Below are positions 12,590 to 21,790 of a stretch of DNA of 64,000 nt, piece by piece. Origin of the DNA: Monosiga brevicollis MX1 (lineage: Eukaryota > Opisthokonta > Choanoflagellata > Craspedida > Salpingoecidae); NCBI RefSeq assembly GCF_000002865.3, contig NW_001865052.1:766409-830408 (forward strand), given 5' to 3'. Numbering within the stretch: the stretch's first letter is position 1; each line of letters starts with the position of its first letter. A model generated the notes under the pieces. It saw nothing but the letters and a program-made list of their open reading frames with translations, did not search any database and was not told where the DNA came from. Both the position numbers and the translations under genes were made by a program.

Positions 12590-13535
12590 ATGGCGTTTGC
12601 TTTGGGTGCAACGGCGGCTGGAGCCCTGGCGGGCGGCGTCGCCATCAAAAAGGCCGAGCATGAGGTCAATTCCCTCTTTGACGACAGCGAAGACCGCCGC
12701 GTTCGTGAGAAGGTCGACAAGACCCATGACACCCTGGTAGGTTCTCAAGCGGGCGGACGTGTGCCCTTGCCCCTCCTGGCGTGGGTGGGATAGCTTCCCA
12801 TCCAAGACTTGCACCCCATTGCGCACCCTTTGCTGGCTTATATCCTTACAGCTTGTACTCATGGGTCAAACGTGTTTTTTTTTTAGCGTGCATCGGACGC
12901 GCGTGCCGCCGAGCGAAGCGCGAAACATCGGTGAGATGCTACCAATGCAGTCTGCAGGCTTTGATCGACCTTTCACTGGCGCGGTGCTCAAGTCGGCAGA
13001 CAAGCTAACACGTTCCACGCGACGATCATGTGCTGTTGCAGGGAGCAGCGCGAAACACAGCGTGACGAGCTGCGACGCAAGTACGGATTGGGCGCCGCAG
13101 GGGCCCATGGCAAGACAACAGCGGACAAACTGGAGAAGAAGCATGGCCCCTTAGAAATGGAGGTTGCCGGCTGGTTCTCGACAGGTATGTCCGACGTTCA
13201 AAGCTCTGGCCTTGTGATTGGCAGCCCGACCAGACGCCTCACCACCACGCCAACCTCCGCTGGCGCTCCGCTCGTATCACTCCTTCGTAGGTTTTGCGGC
13301 ACGCATCGTGTCCATCTTGGGAAGCCACCTCACCGTTTACAAACAGGAGACAGACCCAGCGCCGCAGGTGCGCCTTGACTTGCACAACGCCATGATCTCA
13401 GTTGACCGCAAGGATCCCGAGCGCCGTGTTCTGCGGCTACGCACAGGGGATGGCAAAGAGCATCGCTTTCGTGCAGCCACGGCCGAGGAGGCCCAGGTCT
13501 GGCGCGATGCCATCAGTGCTGCAACCAGCTTGTGA
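12590..13535 (+). CDS. Complexin-like SNARE-helix protein with C-terminal PH domain
   Basis: Four exons close exactly: 12590-12736, 12887-12930, 13042-13184 and 13291-13535, giving 192 residues. The N-terminus (MAFALGATAAGALAGG) is hydrophobic and amphipathic. Residues about 50-80 form a charged helix ending RDELRRKYGL. Aligned without gaps to the central helix of animal complexin (ending RQGIRDKYGI), it keeps the arginines equivalent to R59, R63 and R67 and the K69-Y70 pair; Tyr52 is not conserved. Those residues contact the SNARE bundle in animals. After a linker, residues about 105-190 read as a compact PH domain (GWFST, then LGSHLTVYK, then a C-terminal helix with EEAQVWRDAISAA). PH domains bind phosphoinositides or proteins. 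The complexin reading rests on a short helix and needs structural support; the PH call is firmer. Confidence 0.72.
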
Positions 13536-13885
13536 GCACCGTATACACCTTGGAACCACCATCACATTCTCTCCGTGCGGAAGACTTTTCATGTTCATAA
13601 ACTACATATGCCGGGCTCCGCTTCCCGTTGAAGCGTTTATGAGCCGTCAATTGTCCAACTCCATGCGCCATATTGAGCAATTGAGGACCAGCTGGACGCG
13701 ATTTGGTCGCGAAAGGTCACGCCATTTGAAGGATGCGCGCGGCGGTGGCTTCTTCTCCACACTGTTGCTTCTTGAAAACGTCTTGGATACAATTAAATGT
13801 TTTCGGGGGGTTCAAAACACACACAAAAAACAAAAAAGAAGAAAAACGGCGCGGGACTGGTCTGCATGGAGTCAGATCCGTGCTG

Positions 13886-15286
13886 CTAATTTGTCGAACC
13901 AAGCTGCTGATTTCGAACCGATCCTCGCTCCTTGCCATAAACGGCGTGCCAGAGTCCACGCATGTAGCCCACAGCGTAGATGCGGCCCATCATCGTATAG
14001 CCACTGGCTTTGCCTGAAAAGTACCCTCGAGCCTTTTCCCCGACGGCATGGCCCTCTTCAACCGTGGGCAGTAGAGGCACGTGGTCTGGACGAACGATTC
14101 CATTGAAACCCACGTCACGCCAGGCCCGCAGGGCCTCCAGCATGTCCGTCTGCCCGTCGTCCTGGAACGTCTCAACAAAGCCATCCTTGGCTGTACCCTG
14201 AACGTCGCGAAAGTGAACAAAGTGTGCGCGATGACCCAGGCGACGCACCACCTCGGGCAAATCAATGCCCATTTCCGAGAAGCAGCCCTGGCAAAACGTA
14301 ATGCCGTTGTGGGGGGAGTCCACCAGATGCAACATGCGCTCAAAGGCCTCGGGGGAAGTGAGGATACGGGCAAGTCCACGAACACGTGGAAACGGCGGGT
14401 CATCGGGATGACAGGCCAGATAGACGCCAGCTTCCTCAGCCACAGGTATCACGGCTTTGAGAAAGTACTCTAGGTTCTGCCACATGTCTTCGTGGGAGGT
14501 TTCGCCAGCGTCCGTGCGCACAGTGTCGTCAAAGTCTTCCCAGCGCCACTCACTAGAGAGGGCACCGCCTCGGATGGGCACCTCGTAGCTGGTGCGGCCT
14601 ACGCGAAACTGCCAGGGCATAAAGTTGTAGCAAAGAACGGGAATCTGTGCTTCCCCCATGGCCCGAATGCACTGCTTGTAAAACTCGAGCTGCTCATCCC
14701 GTCCGGGCTTGCCCTGCACAATCAGATCCATGGGTGGCCCGCCCTACGCCAAAAAGAGAGGGAATGCATGAAAGACAAGGCGTGAGGGTAGATCAAGGGT
14801 GGCATGCCACTCCTGTGCCTTAATCAAACTGTTCGGCAACGCTCAGGATAAATGGCGGGCGCGAATATGTTGGGCTGGCACTGCCAAGAGCAACAACGAC
14901 AACAACAACATCAACAAAAAACAGAAATACCTCAACAGCCGACAGCCGAAGATTGAAGCGAGCACAGCGCTGCACTAGCTCCTTGAGCTCGGCGGCCGTG
15001 CTGGGCATCTTGTCCATGTCATAGTAAATAACATCTGCGCGCGGGCAAGGTGCGATGAGCGAAGGATCGGCCGAGCACCTCGGAACGACGAGTGGGCTGA
15101 AGTACGAAACAGCCCCTCCACGACAACCCACTCACCAGTGGCTCCGATCTGTGCCGCAAGCTGGAGATTCTCATCGGAAAAGGGGGTCACGACGAGCGCA
15201 ATGCGAGGCGTATCCCCTGCATAATTTGCATAGGGCGTTGGGTGCCCTCCGGCAAAGCTCCGCTCACTCCTCGGTATCGCTGCCAT
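13886..15286 (-). CDS. uxuA: D-mannonate dehydratase (UxuA)
   Basis: Three exons close in frame: 15286-15136, 15034-14931 and 14743-13886, giving 370 residues, close to the bacterial length of about 390. UxuA dehydrates D-mannonate to 2-keto-3-deoxygluconate in hexuronate breakdown. Family signatures are visible: VLCYNFMPW, the metal-site block NGITFCQGCFSEMG, HFVHFRDVQG, and the C-terminal GYTMMGRIYAVGYMRGL. The first exon encodes SFAGGHPTPYANYAGDTPRI, with no clear targeting peptide, so a cytosolic enzyme is likely. The family is bacterial in its main distribution and rare in eukaryotes, so transfer from bacteria followed by intron gain is inferred. No other hexuronate-pathway gene lies nearby. 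Confidence 0.93.
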
Positions 15287-15959
15287 GGTCACTTTTTCCA
15301 CCGCCCCGGCGTTTTGGACGAGGGGCTTCGTCGTTTTCCGTGTTGTTGTTGTTCCTTGTGGAATGTCAGACAACTTTTGCGCTTTGTGACACCGTTGCGC
15401 CCTGTTTATACAGTAACACACTTTGTTTCCTTGCGAGACCACTGGACCATGATGCGAGCAAAACCTTTGATCTGTGCGTAGTGTGTGTGGGCTTTGAGGT
15501 TTGGAATCCATCCCTCAGGCTATAAGCGCGTCCAATCATGCGATATGGCCAAGGAGCTGGTCGCGCCATCGCTTGTCGGGTAAAAAAGGAACGAATCAAA
15601 ATGAAGCCACACACACACAAGCCAGCTGAGTCGTGAATCAACAAAACGCTTTTCTTCCGTCGCCTTCAAATTGCCTGAAACAGTCCCCGTGAGGCATTGT
15701 CGCCCATGGTGTCCATTGAGCAGCAGTTTGTGGGCAAGACGAATCCTTGGCTTTGTGATTGGCGTTCCTTTCCAATCAATGATAATCGTGGAAAATCAGG
15801 GGCAATGGGTAATTTAATTGCCGGAAGCTGAAAGCCATCATATCAATTCTACTGCCGACTATTCAGACGGATTCAGAGTCAAGGGCATCAAGTCAGGGAT
15901 TGTCTAACGTGTATGAATGCGGCGTCCAAAGCACAAACACAGCAACAAAAGCGCAAGGT
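15287..15959. other. Gene-free spacer
   Basis: Lies between the UxuA start and the 3' end of FG-GAP copy 2. Only short shadow frames are present. I see no repeat and no RNA gene. Confidence 0.5.
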
Positions 15960-17270
15960 TTAGGGCAAATTGAAGCGAGTTTTCCAGTCCCACTGGCCGT
16001 TGTTGTGGTACCACGCAATCTTGCCACCGGTCCCGCTGGCGCTGAGGACGTCGAGATGGCCGTCGCCGTCCAGATCTGCTGCATAAACCGAGTAGGCGAC
16101 GTCAGCAGCGGTGGAGATGATGAGCTGGGTGGAGAAAGTACCGCCGCCGATGTTCCGGTACCACGCAATCTTGTTGTCGCTAGAACTGGCGCTGAGAACG
16201 TCGAGATCGCCATCTCCGTCAAGATCTGCCGCATACACAGAGTAGGCACCGGCAGCGGCGGTGGAGATGACGATTTGAGCGGAAAAGACGCCGTTGCCGT
16301 TGTTCCGGTACCACGCAATTTTGTGGTCGTCGCGGCCGGCGCTGAGGACATCCATATCACCGTCGCCATCCAGATCTGCTGCATATACCGAGAAGGCGCC
16401 GTCAGCATCTGTGGAGATGATGATCTGGTCGGAAAAGATGCCGTCGCCGTTGTTTCGGTACCATGCAATCTTGTCGTCATCGACACTGGCGCTGAGAACG
16501 TCGAGATCACCGTCGCCATCCAGATCTGCCGCATACACGTCGCGGGCATAGTCAGCGGCAGTAGAGATGATGATTTGGGGGGAAAAGGTGCCCCCACCGT
16601 TGTTTCGATACCACGCTACTTTGTTGTCATAAATACTGGCGCTGAGGACATCGAGATCACCGTCGCCGTCCAGATCTGCTGCATACACCGAAGTGGCGCC
16701 ATTGGCAGCGGTGGAGATGACATTCTGGGCAGAGAAGCTGCCGCCGCCGTTGTTACGGTACCACGCAATCTTGTCGTCCTGAGCGCTCGCACTGAGGACG
16801 TCAAGATCCCCATCGCCGTCCAGATCGGCCGCATACACCGTGTAGGCAGAAGTAGCGGCGGTGGAGATGATGATCTGGGTGGAAAAGGTGCCATTGCCAT
16901 TGTTTCGGTACCACGCAATCTTGTTGTCGTTGCGGCTGGCGCTGAGGACATCGAGATCCCCATCGCCGTCCAAATCTGCCGCATACACCGAGCGGGCATG
17001 ATCAGCGGCGGTGGAGATGATACGCTGCTCTGGTGCGCTCCACCGCAAGCTTGGCGTTGCGTCAATAAGCAACGCAAAGGCTGCCTCCACATTGATACCA
17101 TTGACCACCACGTTGTTCGTCGAGTTGATGTACAACGTGCCGGCCTCATCCACCGTGATGGATGGCTTCTGGGAGGCCGCCGCAACCAGTACCGCGCATA
17201 GCGCCCAGACTAGAACGAACCTCTCCATGGTGCAACGTCCCCTTGCCCGCAGACGCCTCGATAACGCCAT
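15960..17270 (-). CDS. Secreted FG-GAP/VCBS seven-repeat propeller protein (copy 2)
   Basis: One intronless frame ending at TAA 15960-15962. Possible starts are ATG 17270 (MALSRRL) and ATG 17228 (MERFVLV). The second puts the signal peptide (MERFVLVWALCAVLVAAA) right at the N-terminus and is preferred. The upstream in-frame extension begins with GTG and is unlikely to be used. The linker KPSITVDEAGTLYINSTNN is followed by seven units of almost exactly 50 codons. These are the most uniform of the four paralogues (VYAADLDGDGDLDVLSAS, then KIAWYRNNG-x-G-x-FS-x-Q-x-x-ISTAA), and the 150-base periodicity is plain in the DNA. This suggests recent homogenisation between blades. Predicted product: a calcium-binding seven-bladed extracellular propeller. 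It faces copy 3, with a relic of another copy between them. Confidence 0.9.
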   Translation of the reverse strand: MALSRRLRARGRCTMERFVLVWALCAVLVAAASQKPSITVDEAGTLYINSTNNVVVNGINVEAAFALLIDATPSLRWSAPEQRIISTAADHARSVYAADLDGDGDLDVLSASRNDNKIAWYRNNGNGTFSTQIIISTAATSAYTVYAADLDGDGDLDVLSASAQDDKIAWYRNNGGGSFSAQNVISTAANGATSVYAADLDGDGDLDVLSASIYDNKVAWYRNNGGGTFSPQIIISTAADYARDVYAADLDGDGDLDVLSASVDDDKIAWYRNNGDGIFSDQIIISTDADGAFSVYAADLDGDGDMDVLSAGRDDHKIAWYRNNGNGVFSAQIVISTAAAGAYSVYAADLDGDGDLDVLSASSSDNKIAWYRNIGGGTFSTQLIISTAADVAYSVYAADLDGDGHLDVLSASGTGGKIAWYHNNGQWDWKTRFNLP

Positions 17271-17522
17271 GACCTCCGTCTTAACCTGACCGGGACCGTG
17301 TGTTCCGAAAAGTGTTTCTGTGTGTGCAATCACTTTTTTTTTTTTTTCGGACTGGTGATGTATGCATTCGAATGCAGTGACAATGTATAGTTCACGAATG
17401 CAGTGAGTATGTCCGTGATTCACTTGGCATCGTACTGGGAAACACCGGCGATGGGTGTGACCGGCGATGGGTGCGCGTGGGAGAGGATTAAGGGCTGGAA
17501 ACTCAAAGTCATGACCGATTCA

Positions 17523-17592
17523 AATTGATGTACAACGTGCCGGTCTCATCCACCGTGATCGACGGCTGCTGAGCCACCGCCACGACCAGTAC
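17523..17592 (-). pseudogene. Relic of a further FG-GAP gene (5' linker segment)
   Basis: About 70 bases match copy 2 at 17122-17191 with only around ten differences. On the minus strand they still read LVVAVAQQPSITVDETGTLY, the junction of signal peptide and linker. No propeller repeats follow on either side, so only the 5' piece of a former gene, or of a duplication footprint, is left. Confidence 0.75.
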
Positions 17593-17693
17593 ACATCCAG
17601 AACGTTGGATGTCATGGTGGTCTTGCTCCTATTTTCTATAAGTTGTTCGTGTGAAGCCGGTGATGTTGCATCCAGCTGAACATGTGCTCATTG

Positions 17694-17761
17694 CTCTGTG
17701 TGTGAGTGTGTGTGTGAGTGTGAGTGTGAGTGTGTGTGAGTGTGTGTGTGTGTGTGTGTGA
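17694..17761. repeat. (GT)n / (GTGTGA)n microsatellite
   Basis: An impure GT run with regular GA interruptions, in the space between divergent FG-GAP copies 2 and 3. Confidence 0.9.
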
Positions 17762-17875
17762 ACCATCAAACAAGACTTGCAGCTGTATTTTTTACGTTAA
17801 AGTTATTCGTAAAAATGATTTAGGGGCTGAATGGCGGACTCAAATATCGTACATTTTCCACAACAAATCATAAAG

Positions 17876-19162
17876 ATGAAAGCGACCATCTTGACCTCAT
17901 GGCGCTTCTGGATGCTCATTGCCGGCTGCTGGTTTGCCTGGGTGATGGCGGCCGATGTTAGCAAGCCGAGCATTGCTGTTGATGAGGATGGCACACTCCA
18001 CATCAACTCGACCAATCGGGTCATCATCAACGGCATGGATGTGGTGACCGTGCTGAAGTCAGCCATTGGTGCATTGGCCGGTTTGGCCTTTAGTCAACCA
18101 CTTGAGGCACGCACTATTACCACGGATGCCAAGGGCGCATTTTCGGTTTACGCAGCAGATTTGGATAATGATGGCAATCTCGACGTCCTCAGCGCCAGCG
18201 CTGACGATGAGAAAGTTGCATGGTACCGCAACAATGGCGACGGCACATTTTCCTCGCAAAAAATCATCTCCACCGCGGTGGATTATGTATACTCGGTATA
18301 TGCAGCAGATTTGGACAATGATGGCAAGGTTGACGTCCTCAGCGCCAGTGCGGGCGATGACAAGATTGCTTGGTATCGCAATAACGGTGGCGGCAGCTTT
18401 TCCTCCCAGAAGGTCATTAGCACAGCCGCCAACGGCGCGTTCTCGGTGTATGCGGCTGACTTGGACAATGATGGCAAGATCGATGTCCTGAGTGCCAGCG
18501 CCGACGACGACAAGATTGCATGGTATCGCAATAACGGTGGCGGCAGCTTTTCCTCCCAGAAGGTCATAAGTACAGCCGCCAACTATGCATACTCGGTCTT
18601 TGCAGCCGACTTGGACAATGACGGCAATATTGATGTCCTCAGCGCCAGTCGGAACGACAACGAGATTGCATGGTATCGCAACAACGGTGGCGGTTCCTTT
18701 TCCACTCAGAAGGTCATCTCCAGAGCCGCAGCTAGAGCGTGTTTGGTCTTTGCAGCCGACTTGGACAATGATGGTTATCTCGACGTCCTCAGCGCTAGCA
18801 GTGGTGACAACGAAATAGCGTGGTATCGCAATAACGGCGACAGTACCTTTTCCGATCAGAGGGTCATCACCAGAGACGCCGACTATGCAATGTCCGTGTA
18901 CGCGGCAGACTTGGACAACGATGGCAATATCGACGTTCTCAGCGCCAGCGCTGATGACAACAAGATTGCGTGGTACCGCAATAAGGGTGACGGTAGCTTT
19001 TCCTCCCAGCTCATCATCACCACGGCCGCCACGGCTGCACGTTCCGTACACGCGGCCGACCTGGATAATGATGGTGACATGGACATTCTCAGTGCTGGTT
19101 CAAGGGACAACAATATCGCGTGGTATCGCAACCAAGTCAGCGACATGTTCTACTTTGATTGA
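17876..19162 (+). CDS. Secreted FG-GAP/VCBS seven-repeat propeller protein (copy 3)
   Basis: An intronless frame to TGA 19160-19162. ATG 17831 is possible, but ATG 17876 (MKATILTSWRFWMLIAGCW) puts a clean signal peptide first and is chosen; it gives 428 residues. The linker is KPSIAVDEDGTLHINSTNR. The seven units use AADLDNDGN/K-x-D loops (asparagine where copies 2 and 4 mostly have glycine) and KIAWYRNNGGGSFSSQKVI strands. Spacing is 50 residues. Two neighbouring units (about 18400-18560) are near-identical in DNA, which points to internal duplication. There is no membrane anchor. The ligand is unknown. Confidence 0.9.
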   Translation: MKATILTSWRFWMLIAGCWFAWVMAADVSKPSIAVDEDGTLHINSTNRVIINGMDVVTVLKSAIGALAGLAFSQPLEARTITTDAKGAFSVYAADLDNDGNLDVLSASADDEKVAWYRNNGDGTFSSQKIISTAVDYVYSVYAADLDNDGKVDVLSASAGDDKIAWYRNNGGGSFSSQKVISTAANGAFSVYAADLDNDGKIDVLSASADDDKIAWYRNNGGGSFSSQKVISTAANYAYSVFAADLDNDGNIDVLSASRNDNEIAWYRNNGGGSFSTQKVISRAAARACLVFAADLDNDGYLDVLSASSGDNEIAWYRNNGDSTFSDQRVITRDADYAMSVYAADLDNDGNIDVLSASADDNKIAWYRNKGDGSFSSQLIITTAATAARSVHAADLDNDGDMDILSAGSRDNNIAWYRNQVSDMFYFD

Positions 19163-19758
19163 GGTTCGTTGCTCAAAGGCTGCTGCTGCTTGGCACTGGG
19201 AGGGCGCAATGGTATGGCAAGGAACGCGGCGAGGCGCTGCTCACGAACAACAGCACGGTGGTGTCAAGCACATCGGTATTTAACCTGGGTCGCGCAAAGA
19301 AATTGATGAGTGTAGCTGTCTTTTTTTTTCATTGATGATAGCTTCATCCGATCGCTCACACCGGACAGCAGTGCACAGACACAGAAACGCATGGAAGGGG
19401 GGAAGCTTAGACATGTGTCGGCGTTACTCAATTCCCGGCCAATGGTGCCGAACATAGAAGCATAGGACCTTGCAAGTGTTGGTAAAAATGGTAAGCACAC
19501 GGCTTTGAAAAGAACCAAATTCGGCATCAGGTGGCCCAGTCCTGAAATTTATCTGGATGAACGCTTTGGCATTGAGGCGGAATCTTTCGATATAATGCAG
19601 CTGACCTGCCCGCCGCCCATGCCTTGCAGCGGCACCAACACTGTGGGTGCACAATGCACACGTACCAAGTACCGAGCATGATGCTTCTAACAATGAAATG
19701 CTTTTGAGGGAAAAACACTTGCACTCGTGCTGAATTCGATTCGGGAGCCAAGGGCGTT
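19163..19758. other. Gene-free spacer between convergent genes
   Basis: 3' regions of FG-GAP copy 3 and of the glycosyltransferase. No coding signal or repeat of note. Confidence 0.5.
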
Positions 19759-21179
19759 TTACTTGACGCCGCTCGCCTGGATGGCATGGGCAGCATCCTT
19801 ATACTTGTCCATGACAACGGCATGAAGCTCGTTGGACAGGGCTTCGGTACAACCAAACGCACGGGTTTGGACGTCGGAGCACCAGGCATTGTTGCTTGGT
19901 AGCTTGTCAATCTGGTAGTGCTTGGCATCCCATGTGTTAATGCCGTGGTACAGGCGAAAGTAGAGCCAGAAGGGATTATTTTCCCACACGACCATATTAA
20001 AACCTTGGCGCTTGAGGTTGTTGATGTAATACGTGTCCTCCGATCGACTAGCAGCCCCATATTGAATGAGGGCAATCGCTGCAGACTTGTGCACCATGAT
20101 CGTACCCTCGATGCCCGTTGGTGAGCGCGCTGCATAAGCGGCCAAAAAAAAAAAAAAAAAAAAGAAAAAGAAAGAAGAAATGGAAGGAGAGAGAGGGAAA
20201 AAAAAGGGGGGGGTGAGAAGGAAAGGCATCGCAAGGCAGACACAACCAAGCAAGCCATCCGTTGCGCCCACAGATGGTACAATCAACATCGCCAGGGCAC
20301 CAGCAGATCGATTACTAACATGAAAAGGCAAAGCTGCTGTTCTTTTCCAGAAAGAGGCGAATCTGCGACCGCAAGGTAATGGCATCGGCTTTGCGCACCC
20401 GCATGTAGTCATACTTTAGACGCATGTATTGTCGCTCGTGCCAGTCTATGTGCCCAGCCATACATTCCAGTAGATCGAGCCAGTGAGGAAGCGATTCCAT
20501 CCGGCCTCGTAGCCGCCGCTTTGGGCCGCAGGCAAATTACGAGCCTGAGCGCCAAAATAACAAGCACGCAGCGGCGAAAGCCCAATGCTGCACGTCTGCT
20601 CTTACCATCGTCGTCCCATTGGACCCAGGTCCCCTGCACCGGTACCGCGTTGATCCCAATGTTCCGTAGCTCCCCCAGCGTAAACTTCCGTGGCTCCACT
20701 CGAATCTCCACAACACACGCCGCAGATACCTCGCTCTCCGGCATGTTTGGAAGCGTCGCCGCCAGCCAGTCAGAGGGCGGTCCCACCAAGCTGTAGTCGG
20801 GCGAGTCGTTGATCACCACCATCACCTTGTGCCGCATCGTCTGCGCCGCAAACGAGGCCATGGACTTGCGCGCCAGATACTCGTGCGCCTTGTCCTTGCC
20901 CGTTACCATGAGAGCAAACATGATGGGGTCCTGGGGCATGGTTTCACCCTCGCGAACATCGATGGACATGGATGGGGTGACGGTGAGGGTGGGGATGGCG
21001 TCTGGGGATGTGGGGGCCTGATACTGGACGGTGAAGGGCGTATCTGGGCAGCTGGTCCATTTCACGGGATCGGCCGGGGCAGCAGCAACGTTGTTGACAA
21101 CGAGCAGGGCCATCAAGGCCAGCAACAAGAGCCGGCGCCACGTGGAACACATCGCGTCGTGGAGACGAGGCGTGCTCAT
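19759..21179 (-). CDS. Secretory-pathway glycosyltransferase, GT-A/family 2-like
   Basis: Three exons close exactly: 21179-20606, 20445-20320 and 20129-19759, giving 356 residues. The N-terminus carries a hydrophobic core (RRLLLLALMALLVVNNVAA), a signal peptide or anchor. The first half has a Rossmann-like start (PIMFALMVTGKDKAHEYLARKSM), then FTLGELRNIGINAV. Splicing creates QWDDDDWHERQY, a typical DDD-x-W metal/sugar-nucleotide site of GT2-like enzymes. The last exon reads GIEGTIMVHKSAA and SEDTYYINNLKRQGFN, matching the later acceptor-side helix of that fold. A very long pyrimidine tract (about 20140-20220 on the minus strand) precedes the last acceptor. Donor and acceptor substrates cannot be told. 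It lies inside the FG-GAP cluster, divergent to copy 4. Confidence 0.8.
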
Positions 21180-21790
21180 CCTGTTTTCACCAACCCGTCA
21201 ATTGTCGTGCCCGGCCGGTATTCGCCTCGCTCAAGCACTCAGAAAGCGCTCTCTCTGCCAAAAGAACGGCCACACAAGCAACACCGACATGCACAGCGGA
21301 CTTGACTTTCAACAACTACAGCTTGCTGCATCTTCTTCACGATGGTCTGCATTTATACCGCACTTGTGCTTTGCTTTTGTCAGTTGATGCTTCTTGTGTT
21401 TCTACATCTTCTTCAACTTCAACTTCTTCAACTTCAACTTCAACTTCAACTTCATCTGCTTCTCTTGAGGATAGCAATGGACTTCTCTCTGGCTCTGTCG
21501 CCCTCCCTCGTTCCCTCGTTCGCTGTGGTTGGTAGACTGCCGGGCGGGGGGGGGGGGGGGGGGGGGGNNNNNNNNNNNNNNNNNNNNNNNNNNNNNNNNN
21601 NNNNNNNNNNNNNNNNNGGGAGGGGGAGGATGTGACGAACAGGCACAGGCCCCTCCCTGGACCTGTCGCCGAACGACTTTGTCAGACAACTGGCCAGTAA
21701 CAGATGGTAACACTGAGGATCCAGCATGCATGCAAGCAACTCTTGACACACATCATCATCTCACACATATTCGACTTGGTGGGCGGCAAC
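21180..21790. other. Divergent promoter region with CTTCAA repeats, G-run and gap
   Basis: Holds a (CTTCAA)n-like tract at about 21408-21455, a run of more than 20 Gs at 21543-21567, then the N gap and more Gs. The polyG probably caused the gap. No gene is seen. It separates the glycosyltransferase (-) from FG-GAP copy 4 (+). Confidence 0.7.
21568..21617. other. Assembly gap (50 N)
   Basis: Fifty Ns flanked on both sides by G-rich sequence; a placeholder of unknown true size. Confidence 0.99.

Noticed and set aside
15990-17040. A regular 150-base direct repeat that could be mistaken for a CRISPR-like or satellite array
   Set aside because: The unit is exactly 50 codons, the frame stays open throughout, and the variation spares the calcium-loop codons, so it is protein repeat structure.
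15900-17201. A 433-codon open frame antisense to FG-GAP copy 2, and a 330-codon one antisense to copy 3 (18059-19051)
   Set aside because: They mirror the 150-base repeat of the real genes. Stop-free antisense frames are expected when a repeat unit lacks antisense stops. They lack a sensible start or domain.
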